From the NCBI GenBank assembly GCA_019750475.1, contig JAIEOO010000018.1:1-33144 (forward strand): a stretch of DNA of 33,144 nt, in the 5' to 3' direction. The position numbers and the translations under genes are program-made. Shown here piece by piece: positions 7,188 through 18,672 of this stretch. Under the pieces are notes generated by a model, which saw only the letters and a program-made list of their open reading frames with translations, did not search any database and was not told the DNA's origin. The stretch's first letter is position 1; every line of letters begins with the position of its first letter. The stretch comes from Acetobacteraceae bacterium (GTDB lineage: Bacteria; Pseudomonadota; Alphaproteobacteria; Acetobacterales; Acetobacteraceae).

Positions 7188-7562
7188 TCAGGCGGCGGGA
7201 GCCGGAAGCGGCGGCAGCATCTCCTCGGGGCGCCAGAGCAGCCCGTCGGGCAGGCGCAGCGCGACCTCCTGCTCATCCTCGGAGCGCCAGGCCCGGGCCA
7301 GCACCAGGGCCACGACCGAGGCCCAGGCGCTGTCCGCCAGCTCCTCGCTGACATCGGCGATGAGCAGCCCCCGGTCGTCATGCAGCCGGCGGACATGCCG
7401 CGCCCAGACCACCTCGCCGGTCGGCGCCGCCGCGTCGGTCGCGTCCTCGGTCAGGGTGCGCATCAGCTCCCGCACGCGGCCGTCCACGCGGGCGAGCCGG
7501 GCGAGACGCCAGGGCTCGTCTTCGGTGTTGTGCGCGCTGAGCTGGGGATGAGCTGGTTCCAC
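7188..7562 (-). CDS. Hypothetical protein
   Basis: 124 residues from a GTG codon at 7562. The open frame runs upstream but loses coding character, and another start is possible. The sequence is soluble, acidic in the middle (RLHDDRGLLIADVSEELADSAW) and ends in a Pro/Ala tail. No signal peptide, membrane segment or known motif is seen. It converges on zur with a 10-base gap, so the two may share a terminator. It is 107 bases downstream of the Bug receptor gene on the same strand. I do not recognise a family. Confidence 0.6.
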   Translation of the reverse strand: MEPAHPQLSAHNTEDEPWRLARLARVDGRVRELMRTLTEDATDAAAPTGEVVWARHVRRLHDDRGLLIADVSEELADSAWASVVALVLARAWRSEDEQEVALRLPDGLLWRPEEMLPPLPAPAA

Positions 7563-7669
7563 GGTGGCGTTCCCGGTTGTTGCGTGCCCTGGCGTGAGCG
7601 AGGCGCGACTGGGGCAGAGATACCATACCAAATGGTTGCGGCCTTCTTTGCGTTCGTGCCCGTTCCGGG

Positions 7670-8617
7670 TCAGGCGAGGCCGAGGTCGCGCAGCACCGCC
7701 GTCATGGCCTGCTCTTCCGCCGCCAGGAACCGGGCGAAGTCGTCGCCGAGCAGCAGGGCGCCGTCCCAACTCCGCAGGCGCAGCTGCTCCTGCCAGGCCG
7801 GCGTGGCCGCGAGCGCCCGGATGAGCGCGATGAGGCCCTCGCGCTGCGGCGCGCCGATGCCGGGCGGGGCGAACACGCCGCGCCAGTTGGCGGCCGCGAG
7901 GTCCACCCCGCCGTCCCGCAGCGTCGGGACCTCGGGCACGACCCGTTCGGCCGCGGTGGTCGCGAGCGCGCGCATGCGCCCGGCCCGGATGTCCTCGGCG
8001 AATTCGGCCCAGCCCGCGATGCCCGCGCGCACCTGGCGGCCGAGGATCGCGGCCCGCGCGGGCCCGCCGCCGGGGAAGGCGACATAGGCCGCGGCGCGGG
8101 GGGAACCACCCACGGCCTGGATCAGCCGGCCCCAGATGATGTGGTCAAACCCGCCCGCGCTGCCGCCGGCGACGGGAACGGCGCCCGAATTCGCGCGCAA
8201 CGCGGCCAGGAGGGCGGGCATGTCCGGCAGGTCGCCGCCCGCGGGGCTGACGATGACGCCCGGCTCCTCGATCAGCCGCGCGATCGGCGTGACGTCGCGC
8301 AGGGTCATCGGGCTGCGGTTGCTGATCGCGGCCCCCATCAACACCGCGCCGCCGATCATCAGGGCATCGCCCCGACCGCGGCGCTGGGCCGCGAAGCGCG
8401 GCAGCCCGACGGTGCCGCCGGCGCCGGGCACGTGCTCCACGGTGACCTCCGACAGCAGGCCGGCCGCGCGCCCGGCCGCCTCGACGGAGCGCGCCAGGGC
8501 ATCGAAGCCGCCGCCCGGCGCCGCGCCGACGAAGATGTGCAGGCTCCGCGGGGCCTGCGCCCGCGCCGGGACCGGCAGGGTGAGAGGGAGAAGCGGCAGC
8601 GCGCGACGTTGGATCAT
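7670..8617 (-). CDS. Bug-type (tripartite tricarboxylate transporter family) substrate-binding protein
   Basis: 315 residues from MIQRRALP. A signal peptide ends near residue 20 (PVPARAQA). The Bug-family ligand loop FVGAAPGGGFDALARSVEAA follows, then HVPGAGGTVGL and a late WRGVFAPPGI segment, as in BctC/TctC receptors. These periplasmic proteins bind carboxylates or other small organic molecules, and many are orphans without their TctA/TctB membrane partners. None is near here either. It is divergent from the TRAP operon across 157 bases, so the two may share regulation. An alternative start at 8656 would place extra residues before the signal peptide and is less likely. Confidence 0.87.
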   Translation of the reverse strand: MIQRRALPLLPLTLPVPARAQAPRSLHIFVGAAPGGGFDALARSVEAAGRAAGLLSEVTVEHVPGAGGTVGLPRFAAQRRGRGDALMIGGAVLMGAAISNRSPMTLRDVTPIARLIEEPGVIVSPAGGDLPDMPALLAALRANSGAVPVAGGSAGGFDHIIWGRLIQAVGGSPRAAAYVAFPGGGPARAAILGRQVRAGIAGWAEFAEDIRAGRMRALATTAAERVVPEVPTLRDGGVDLAAANWRGVFAPPGIGAPQREGLIALIRALAATPAWQEQLRLRSWDGALLLGDDFARFLAAEEQAMTAVLRDLGLA

Positions 8618-8774
8618 GGCCGGCTGAGCCTGCGGAGCGGGCATCCCCTTGGTCAAGGCTTGGGCATGGACCGTTCCGCCGATGTGCCCTCAGATGGGAA
8701 AGGCGCTGGCGTGGCCGGGCGGCCGTGCCATGCTCCCCCCATCCGGGGACAACGACGTCCGAAGGAGGCAATGC

Positions 8775-9836
8775 ATGCTCCGCTCCCTCATGGCCGCCGC
8801 GGCGCTTGCCCTGGCGGCGCCCGCCGCGGCGCAGACGCCGATCCCGCCGGGACCCCGCATCGCGGTGACCGCGATCACCCAGCCCGTGCCGACCCAGCCG
8901 CAATTCACCCTGGTGGACGGGCCCGTGCTGCGGGACGGGCTGCGGACGCGCTCCAACGGCCGGATCGAGGTGACGCTCGCCTCCCATGCCGAGCGCAACC
9001 TGGGCGGCGCCGAGATCATCCGCCTCGTCCGCGCCGGCCAGGCCGAGATCGGCGCCGGGACGCTGACGACGCTGTCGGGCGACGTGCCCATCCTCGACGG
9101 CATCGACCTCGCCGGGCTCGCGCCCGACATCCGCCAGGCGCGGCGGATCGCCGAGGCCATGCTGCCCGTCGCCAACCGCGACCTGGAACGCTTCGGCGTC
9201 CGCATCGCGGCGATGTATCCCTTCCCGGCGCAGGTGGTGTTCTGCCGCCAGCCCTTCACCAGCATCTCCGACTGGCGCGGCCGCCGCGTGCGGACCTTCG
9301 GCAACAGCCTCGTGGATTTCTTCACGGCGCTCGGCGCGCAGCCGACCTCCATCGGCTTCCCCGAGGTCTATTCGGCGCTGGAGCGCGGGGTGGTGGATTG
9401 CGCCATCACGGGGTCCGGGTCCGGCGCGGCGGCGCGCTGGCCCGAGGTCTCGACCCACATCAGCGACCTTCCCGTCTCCTGGGCGGTCGCGGCCTATGTG
9501 GTCAACCTCAACTGGTGGAACCGGCTGGACGCGCCGGTGCGGACCGCCTTCGAGGAGACCTTCCGCGAGATGACGGACCGCCTCTGGCAGCTCGGCGCCG
9601 ACGCGACCCGCGACGGCATCGACTGCAACATCGGCAACCGCGAGGCCTGCCGGATCCACCAGCTCGCCGCCCGGCCCATGACGGAGGTGCGCGCCACCGA
9701 CGCCGACCGCGCCGAGACGCGCCGCATCTTCGAGCAGGTGGTGCTGCCGGGCTTCGTCCGGCGCTGCGGCGCGCGCTGCGGCGAGATCTACAACCAGGTG
9801 ATCGCCCCGATCTCCGGCGTCCGCTTTGGCGGCTGA
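8775..9836 (+). CDS. TRAP transporter substrate-binding protein, DctP family
   Basis: 353 residues. The signal peptide MLRSLMAAAALALAAPAAAQ is cleaved near residue 20. The body follows the DctP fold, with the typical WRGRRVRTFGNSLVDFFTALGAQPTSIGFPEVYSALERGVVD segment around residues 170-215, which contains the conserved Arg that binds the substrate carboxylate. A Shine-Dalgarno GAAGGAGG ends seven bases before the ATG, which fixes the start over the upstream in-frame ATG. A Cys-containing C-terminus (CNIGNREACR, RRCGARCGE) could form disulfides in the periplasm. It is the first gene of a four-gene operon with the TRAP small and large subunits. The ligand is unknown; TRAP ligands are usually organic acids. 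Confidence 0.93.
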   Translation: MLRSLMAAAALALAAPAAAQTPIPPGPRIAVTAITQPVPTQPQFTLVDGPVLRDGLRTRSNGRIEVTLASHAERNLGGAEIIRLVRAGQAEIGAGTLTTLSGDVPILDGIDLAGLAPDIRQARRIAEAMLPVANRDLERFGVRIAAMYPFPAQVVFCRQPFTSISDWRGRRVRTFGNSLVDFFTALGAQPTSIGFPEVYSALERGVVDCAITGSGSGAAARWPEVSTHISDLPVSWAVAAYVVNLNWWNRLDAPVRTAFEETFREMTDRLWQLGADATRDGIDCNIGNREACRIHQLAARPMTEVRATDADRAETRRIFEQVVLPGFVRRCGARCGEIYNQVIAPISGVRFGG

Positions 9837-10452
9837 CGCGCTGCCGGCCTGGCCGCTGCGCCTCGCCTCCGGGCTGCGGCGCGGCGTCGCCGCGGTGGCG
9901 GCGGCGATGGCCTGTCTCGCCGGCTGGAACTACGTCGCCTGTGCCTTGCTCATCACCGGCGACGTCATCGGCCGGAACTTCCTCGGCGTCTCGACGGCGG
10001 CCACCGTCGAGCTCACCGGCTACATGCTGGCCTGCGGGATCGCCTGGGCGCTGGCCCACACGCTGGCGCGGCGCGCCCATATCCGCGTGGACGTGCTGGT
10101 CAACCGCATGCCGGCCGGGCTGCGGGCGCCGCTGCACCTGCTGGCGCTGTCGCTGCTGACCGGCTTCGCCGGGTTCTGCGCCTGGGCCGCCTGGATGCTC
10201 TACGACGAGAGCGCGCTGTTCGACGCGCACGACAATTCGGCGCTGCGGATCCCGTTGGTCATTCCGCAGGGGCTGTGGACGCTCGGCATCGGCGCCTTCG
10301 TGGTGATGTGCGCCGTGCTGCTGCTCGAGAGCCTGCTCGCCCTGCTCTGCGGCCGCCCGGCGGAGCTCGACCGGCTGCTCGGCTCCCGCACGCTCGCCGA
10401 CGAGACGGAGGAGGCGCTGGAAGCGGTGCGGATGGCGGAGGCGCGGCGTTGA
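9826..10452 (+). CDS. TRAP transporter small permease, DctQ family
   Basis: 208 residues with four hydrophobic helices (about 22-45, 64-80, 103-125, 142-165), as expected for DctQ. The GDVIGRNFLGVSTAATVELTGYMLACGIAWALA segment is characteristic of the family. The start is a TTG that overlaps the end of the dctP gene by 11 bases; the next ATG would remove the start of helix 1. The last codons overlap the dctM start. The C-terminal 35 residues are soluble and charged, longer than in many DctQ proteins. Confidence 0.88.
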   Translation: MAADALPAWPLRLASGLRRGVAAVAAAMACLAGWNYVACALLITGDVIGRNFLGVSTAATVELTGYMLACGIAWALAHTLARRAHIRVDVLVNRMPAGLRAPLHLLALSLLTGFAGFCAWAAWMLYDESALFDAHDNSALRIPLVIPQGLWTLGIGAFVVMCAVLLLESLLALLCGRPAELDRLLGSRTLADETEEALEAVRMAEARR

Positions 10453-11813
10453 TCGCCATCGTCTTCCTCCTCGCGCTGCTCGGCGTGCTGGTGTTCGCCG
10501 CCGCCTCCGGCGCGGCCGCGCTGCCCATCGCGGAGATCCTGATGCTGATCGGGGTCTTCGTCGTGTTCTTCGCCTCCGGCGTCTACGTGGCGGCCGTGCT
10601 CGGCGTGCTGGCCTTCCTGATCGGCTTCCTGTTCAGCGACCGGCCCTGGTGGAACTTCGCGGGCCAGACGCTCTGGGGGCCGTCTTCCAACTTCGTCCTC
10701 GTCGCCGTGCCGCTCTTCCTCCTGATGGGGGAGATCCTGCTGCGGGCTGGGCTGTCCGAGCGGCTCTACCGCGCGCTCAATGTCTGGCTGAACCGGCTGC
10801 CCGGCGGCGTGCTGCACACCAACATCGCCTCCTGCGCCGTGTTCTCGGCGATCAGCGGCAGCAGCGTCGCGACCGCCGCCACCATGGGCTCCGTCGCGCT
10901 GCCCTATTTCCAGAACACCGCCCATGACCATCGCTGGGTGCTGGGGTCCCTCGCCGCCGGCGGCGCGCTCGGCAACCTCATCCCGCCCGGGATCACCTTC
11001 ATCATCTACGGGCTGATCACCGAGACGAGCGTGGGCGCCCTCTACGTCGCCGCCCTCGGCCCGGCGCTGCTGGTGACCGGCCTGTTCCTGCTGCTGATCG
11101 CGCTGCACGGGCTGCGCAACCCGCTGCCCAGGCCGCCGCCGCTGCCGCTGTCGGTCAAGCTGCGCGCGAGCCTCGACCTCGTGCCGACGCTGCTGCTGAT
11201 CCTGCTCGTGCTCGGCTCGATCTATGGCGGCTTCGCGACGCCGACGGAGGCCGCGGCGCTCGGCGTCACGGGCGCGATGCTCTTCGCCGCCTTCGAGCGC
11301 AAGCTGACCGTCCGGATGGTCCACGCCTCGGCCGAGGCGACGGCGCGCAACACGGCGCTGCTCGGCCTCATTCTCTTCGGCGCCTATCTGCTGAACTACA
11401 TCCTGACGACCATCGGCGTGCCCCAGGCGCTGGCGCGGCTGATCGCGGAGCTGCCCCTGCCGCCCTGGGCCATCATGGCCTGCATCATCGCCCTCTACTT
11501 CGCCCTCGGCACCTTCATGGAGGGCTTCTCCATGGTGATCACCACCGTGCCGGTCGTGTTCCCGATCGTGACGGCCCTCGGCTACGACCCGGTCTGGTTC
11601 GGCGTCATCGTCGTGATGCTGGTCGAGATCGCGCAGATCAGCCCGCCCGACGGCACGGTGATGTACGTGCTGCAGGGGATGCGGCCCAAACCGGGGCCGA
11701 TCACCGACGTCTTCGTGGGTGTCATGCCCTTCCTCCTGGCCTATCTCGTGGCCGTCTTCCTCCTCCTCGTTTTTCCGGAGATCGCGCTGTGGCTTCCATC
11801 GGTCATGCAATGA
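10449..11813 (+). CDS. TRAP transporter large permease, DctM family
   Basis: 454 residues, close to the family length, with about 12 hydrophobic helices. Visible family landmarks are NIASCAVFSAISGSSVATAATMGSVALP (about 120-150), NLIPPGITFIIYG (about 175-190) and GTFMEGFSMVITTVPVVFPI (about 353-372). This subunit carries the elevator-type, Na+-driven transport path. The start is TTG at 10449 in a TTGA overlap with the dctQ stop. The frame is open far upstream but that part lies inside dctQ. Its stop overlaps the ATG of the following Bug receptor gene. Confidence 0.93.
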   Translation: MIAIVFLLALLGVLVFAAASGAAALPIAEILMLIGVFVVFFASGVYVAAVLGVLAFLIGFLFSDRPWWNFAGQTLWGPSSNFVLVAVPLFLLMGEILLRAGLSERLYRALNVWLNRLPGGVLHTNIASCAVFSAISGSSVATAATMGSVALPYFQNTAHDHRWVLGSLAAGGALGNLIPPGITFIIYGLITETSVGALYVAALGPALLVTGLFLLLIALHGLRNPLPRPPPLPLSVKLRASLDLVPTLLLILLVLGSIYGGFATPTEAAALGVTGAMLFAAFERKLTVRMVHASAEATARNTALLGLILFGAYLLNYILTTIGVPQALARLIAELPLPPWAIMACIIALYFALGTFMEGFSMVITTVPVVFPIVTALGYDPVWFGVIVVMLVEIAQISPPDGTVMYVLQGMRPKPGPITDVFVGVMPFLLAYLVAVFLLLVFPEIALWLPSVMQ

Positions 11814-12787
11814 ATCGCCGTTCCCTCCTGCTCGCGGGGGCGGCGCTGCCGCTGGCCGCGCCGGCCATCGCGCCGGCCTGGGGGCAGGGCGTCGGCTTCG
11901 AGCGGCCCATCCGCATCATCGTGCCGATCGCCCCGGGCGGCGGGACGGATGTGTTCGCGCGCCTGCTGGCGGAGATCGTGGGCAGCCAGCTCGGCCAGCC
12001 CATCGTCGTCGAGAACCGGCCCGGCGCGTCGTCGACCATCGGCACGCAATTCGTGGCCGAGCAGCGGCCGGACGGCACCACGCTGCTGTTCACGGCCAAT
12101 TCGCCGATCACGGCCGCGCCGCATGTGATGACGCTCCGCTACGGCGTGGACCAGCTCGAGCCCATGTTCATGGTGGGCCACACCGGCTTCACCCTCTGCG
12201 TCCGGCAGGACAGCCCGATCCGCGACGCGCAGTCCCTCATCGCCCATATGCGGGCCAATCCCGGCCGCGTGACCTACGGCACCGATGGCGTCGGCGGGAA
12301 CATGCACCTCGCCGGGGAGCGCGTGCTGCGGCGGCTCAACCTGGATGCGACGATGGTGCCCTTCCAGGGCGCGGCGCAGACGCTCACCGCGTTCACGGGC
12401 GGCCACATCGACCTCTATGGCGGGTCCATCGCCGTCGCCATGCCGGCGATCCGCGACGGGCGGGCGCGCTGCCTGCTGCTGACCCAGGTGGAAGACCACC
12501 CGGAGGTGCCGGGCGGCGCCGGCCTCCGCACCCTCGGCATTCCGGAGGAGGAGACGCTGATCTGGTGGGGCATGCTGGCGCCGCGCGGCGTGCCCGCCGA
12601 CCGCATGGCCGCGCTCCAGTCCGCCTTCCAGGCCGCCTGGCGGACCGAGCGCTTCCAGCAACAGCTGGCGCGGTCCGGCGTCACCCCCCAATTCCGCGGC
12701 CCCGACGAGATGCGGGCCTTCATCGCGCAGGAATACGCGGCGCTGGGCCGCGTGGTGCAGCAGGTGGGGATCGAGCGGCAGCGCTGA
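11810..12787 (+). CDS. Bug-type substrate-binding protein coupled to the TRAP operon
   Basis: 325 residues. The N-terminus MNRRSLLLAGAALPLAAPAIAPAWGQ is a signal peptide with two Arg that could be read by Tat or Sec. Bug-family motifs follow: IIVPIAPGGGTDVFARLLAE, VENRPGASSTIGTQFVA, and YGTDGVGGNMHLAGE. The ATG overlaps the dctM stop (ATGA), so this receptor is expected to be made together with the TRAP membrane subunits although it belongs to a different transporter family. A GTG 21 bases earlier is possible but the overlap supports 11810. Either it supplies ligand to something other than this TRAP system, or it acts as an accessory or sensor protein for the same substrate. Confidence 0.9.
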   Translation: MNRRSLLLAGAALPLAAPAIAPAWGQGVGFERPIRIIVPIAPGGGTDVFARLLAEIVGSQLGQPIVVENRPGASSTIGTQFVAEQRPDGTTLLFTANSPITAAPHVMTLRYGVDQLEPMFMVGHTGFTLCVRQDSPIRDAQSLIAHMRANPGRVTYGTDGVGGNMHLAGERVLRRLNLDATMVPFQGAAQTLTAFTGGHIDLYGGSIAVAMPAIRDGRARCLLLTQVEDHPEVPGGAGLRTLGIPEEETLIWWGMLAPRGVPADRMAALQSAFQAAWRTERFQQQLARSGVTPQFRGPDEMRAFIAQEYAALGRVVQQVGIERQR

Positions 12788-12826
12788 CGCGTCGCCGCTG
12801 ACGAATCGGATCGGCAGTGTGGCGCC

Positions 12827-12843
12827 CGGGGCATGGTGCCCCG
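12827..12843. promoter_or_regulatory. Inverted repeat upstream of dnaE
   Basis: CGGGGCA and TGCCCCG form a perfect 7-bp inverted repeat around a 3-base centre. It lies 39 bases after the stop of the TRAP-linked Bug gene and just upstream of the dnaE -10 box, where a -35 region would sit. It may end the upstream transcript (no T-run follows) or be an operator. Confidence 0.35.
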
Positions 12844-12846
12844 TGC

Positions 12847-12852
12847 TATACT
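12847..12852 (+). promoter_or_regulatory. -10 box of dnaE, six bases from the ATG
   Basis: TATACT (5 of 6 to TATAAT) ends six bases before the ATG at 12859. This puts the likely transcription start on the A of the start codon, and no Shine-Dalgarno is seen. No good -35 is visible at 17 bases. Confidence 0.45.
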
Positions 12853-12858
12853 GCCGGG

Positions 12859-16320
<3,462 letters not shown>

Positions 16321-16325
16321 CGCTC

Positions 16326-17510
16326 CTACAGCGCGACGCGCGCGACCGCGGCCTCGGCCGGGAAGACCGTGGCCGGGCGGCCGCCCTGCCACTGCGCCAG
16401 CACCGGCTGGGCGCGCTGGTTCTGCCCCCGGTCATCGAGGCGCCAGCCCCAGCCGTTCGGCAGGCCGCCCGCCGGCAGGTCGAGGGCGTTGAGCGCCGTG
16501 CGGAACGCGGCGCGGTCGAGCGTCGGCGCCGCGAAGGCCTGGCGCGCGCCGGCATAGGCCGAGAAGGAGAGGCCCGCCCGCGGCAGGCTGCCCCAGCGGC
16601 GCTGATACGCCTCGGCGAAGGCGCGGGCGCCGGGGGCGAAGGCGTCGGCCGAGGCGAGCGGCGGCGCGTCGAGCACCAGGCAGCCCTCCAGCGCCGGCCC
16701 GGCCGCCCGCGCCAGGTCGTCGAGCCCCCAGGCGCTGCCGCTGCCGATCACGACGCGCGGGCGCCAGGCGGCGTCCTGCATCGCGCGCAGCAGGGCGGCG
16801 ATGTCGGCCTCGCCGCCGGCATGCAGCAGCACGGCCACCCCGGCGGCCCGCAGCCGCTGCACGAGGGCGGGGATCTCGGGGCTGCGCGGCGCGTAGGCCA
16901 CGCGTTCCGCGACCACGATCCCGGCCTCGCGTAGCCGCGCGTCCTGCCCCTCCGCGATGCTCTCGGGCGAGGGGGAGGCTTCGTGCAGGATGGCGCAGCG
17001 CAGCGCGTCCGCCGGCTGGGCCAACTCCGGCGCGACGAGCCGGAGCAGGGCGGCGGCCGTCATCGTGCCGAAATCGGCGGCGCGCGACCCGCTGCGGATG
17101 AGGTGCCGGAAGCCGCGATCGGTCAGCGACTCGGCGGTCACGGCCAGCTCGACGAAGGGCGTCTCGGCGGCATCGGCGGCCTGCGCGGCGGCCAGCGCCA
17201 GCGGCGCCGTGACCGCCCCGAGCAGAAGGGCGCAGCGTTCCCCCTGGAGGAGGCGCCGCGCCTCGGTCAGCCCCTGCGCCGCGTCCGCCGCGTCGGCGCG
17301 GATCAGCCGCAGCGGCCGCCCGGCGATGCCGCCCTGCGCGTTCCGCTCCTCGGCGGCGAGCTCCACGCCGCGCATCGCCTCGTCGCCGAGCAGGGAACCG
17401 AGCGGGAAGACGCAGCCGACGCGCCACTCGGCCGGCGCCTGCGCGCGGGCGAGCGCCGGGAGGGCGAGCGCGCCGGGAAGCAGCGCGCGGCGGCGGAGGA
17501 GGGCGGGCAT
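16326..17510 (-). CDS. Periplasmic substrate-binding protein, Leu/Ile/Val-binding type
   Basis: 394 residues. The signal peptide MPALLRRRALLPGALALPALARAQA has an Arg cluster that could direct Tat export. The body follows the type I periplasmic-binding fold used by branched-chain amino acid and amide ABC receptors: WRVGCVFPLGSLLGDEAMRGVELAAEERNAQGGIAGRPLRL at 29-69, and FSAYAGARQAFAAPTLDRAAFRTALNAL near the C-terminus. No ABC permease or ATPase genes are next to it, so it is an orphan receptor in this window. Its end faces the dnaE end five bases away. The frame stays open a long way upstream, antisense to neighbouring genes; the signal peptide fixes the start. Confidence 0.85.
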   Translation of the reverse strand: MPALLRRRALLPGALALPALARAQAPAEWRVGCVFPLGSLLGDEAMRGVELAAEERNAQGGIAGRPLRLIRADAADAAQGLTEARRLLQGERCALLLGAVTAPLALAAAQAADAAETPFVELAVTAESLTDRGFRHLIRSGSRAADFGTMTAAALLRLVAPELAQPADALRCAILHEASPSPESIAEGQDARLREAGIVVAERVAYAPRSPEIPALVQRLRAAGVAVLLHAGGEADIAALLRAMQDAAWRPRVVIGSGSAWGLDDLARAAGPALEGCLVLDAPPLASADAFAPGARAFAEAYQRRWGSLPRAGLSFSAYAGARQAFAAPTLDRAAFRTALNALDLPAGGLPNGWGWRLDDRGQNQRAQPVLAQWQGGRPATVFPAEAAVARVAL

Positions 17511-17577
17511 CGGGCCGGGCCATTCTTTCTTGCCCGGCGCCGGCGCGCAACAAGCAGGGGCCACGAGCCGCGGCCGC

Positions 17578-17606
17578 TTGACGCCCGCGGACCCGGCAGG
17601 GAGTGT
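17578..17606 (+). promoter_or_regulatory. Possible promoter of the quinone oxidoreductase gene
   Basis: TTGACG (17578-17583) is followed after 17 bases by GAGTGT (17601-17606), 30 bases upstream of the ATG. The -35 is good and the -10 poor, so this is tentative. Confidence 0.25.
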
Positions 17607-17636
17607 CCCGCCCGAACCGGCCCGAGGAACCCGCCC

Positions 17637-18647
17637 ATGCCCGACACCATGACCTTCATCACCCATGGCGGCGGCGGCGCGCCGGAGGTGCTGGTCCCCG
17701 CGACCGGGCCCGTGCCGCAACCCGCGGCCGACGAGGTGCTGATCCGCGTCGAGGCGGTGGGGGTGAACCGGCCGGACGTGGCGCAGCGCCAGGGCAAGTA
17801 TCCGCCGCCGCCCGGCGCGTCCCCCGTCATCGGCCTCGAATGCGCGGGCGAGGTGATGGCCGTGGGCGCCGAGGTCACGACCTGCCGCCCGGGCGACAAG
17901 GTCTGCGCGCTGACCAATGGCGGCGCCTATGCGGAATACTGCGTCGCGCCGGCCGCGCAGACGCTGCCCTGGCCGCGCGGCTTCGACGCCGTCCGCGCCG
18001 CGGCCCTGCCGGAGACCTATTTCACCGTCTGGGCGAACCTCTTCGGCACAGCGCACGCCGCCGGCGGCCGGCTGAGCCCGGGCGAGACGGTGCTGGTGCA
18101 TGGCGGCACCTCGGGCATCGGCGTCACGGCGATCCAGCTCGCGAAGGAGTTCGGCGCGACGGTGCTCGCGACCGCGGGCAGCGAGGCTAAGTGCGAGGCC
18201 ATGCGCGGCTTCGGCGCCGATGCCGCGATCAACTACCGCGACCAGGACTTCGTCGAGGAGGTGAAGCGCGCCACGGGCGGCAAGCTCTGCGACGTCGTGC
18301 TCGACATGGTCGGCGCGCCCTATTTCGCGCGGAACCTGCGCTGCCTGAGGATCGACGGGCGCCTCGTGCTGATCGCCTTCCTCGGCGGCGAGACGGCGGA
18401 GGCGGTGGATCTGCGGCCCGTCATGGTGAAGCGCCTGACGGTGACGGGCAGCACCATGCGGCCGCGCAGCACCGCCCAGAAGGGCGAGATCGCGGACGCC
18501 TTGCGCACCCGCGTCTGGCCCGTGCTGGAGGCCGGGCGCTGCGGGCCGCACATCCACGCCACCTTTCCGCTGGCCGAGGCGGCGAAGGCCCACGCGCTGA
18601 TGGAGAGCAGCGCGCATGTGGGCAAGATCATGCTGACCCTTGGCTGA
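17637..18647 (+). CDS. NAD(P)H-quinone oxidoreductase, zinc-free MDR family (TP53I3/PIG3-like)
   Basis: 336 residues. It is a medium-chain dehydrogenase/reductase: the N-terminal GroES-like domain has VEAVGVNRPDVAQRQGKYPPPPG and VIGLECAGEV, and the Rossmann domain has VLVHGGTSGIGVTAIQLAKEFGA (about 151-173) for NAD(P)H. The catalytic zinc ligands of alcohol dehydrogenases are absent, as is normal for quinone reductases of the PIG3 type. It is cytosolic and probably reduces quinones or enals. The ATG is preceded by GAGGAAC about 6 bases away. The next gene (EamA transporter) may begin inside its last codons. Physiological substrate unknown. Confidence 0.92.
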   Translation: MPDTMTFITHGGGGAPEVLVPATGPVPQPAADEVLIRVEAVGVNRPDVAQRQGKYPPPPGASPVIGLECAGEVMAVGAEVTTCRPGDKVCALTNGGAYAEYCVAPAAQTLPWPRGFDAVRAAALPETYFTVWANLFGTAHAAGGRLSPGETVLVHGGTSGIGVTAIQLAKEFGATVLATAGSEAKCEAMRGFGADAAINYRDQDFVEEVKRATGGKLCDVVLDMVGAPYFARNLRCLRIDGRLVLIAFLGGETAEAVDLRPVMVKRLTVTGSTMRPRSTAQKGEIADALRTRVWPVLEAGRCGPHIHATFPLAEAAKAHALMESSAHVGKIMLTLG

Positions 18648-18672
18648 GGCGTCGCCCGCCAGCGCGGCCGTC

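Noticed and set aside
7618-7640. ACCAT-N5-ATGGT inverted repeat with TATGGT as a promoter for the gene at 7188-7562
   Set aside because: The stem is only five bases and neither -35 nor -10 is convincing.
10200-11810. 536-codon minus-strand frame across dctM
   Set aside because: Asp/Glu/Arg/His-rich shadow of a membrane-protein gene; no start signal or family.
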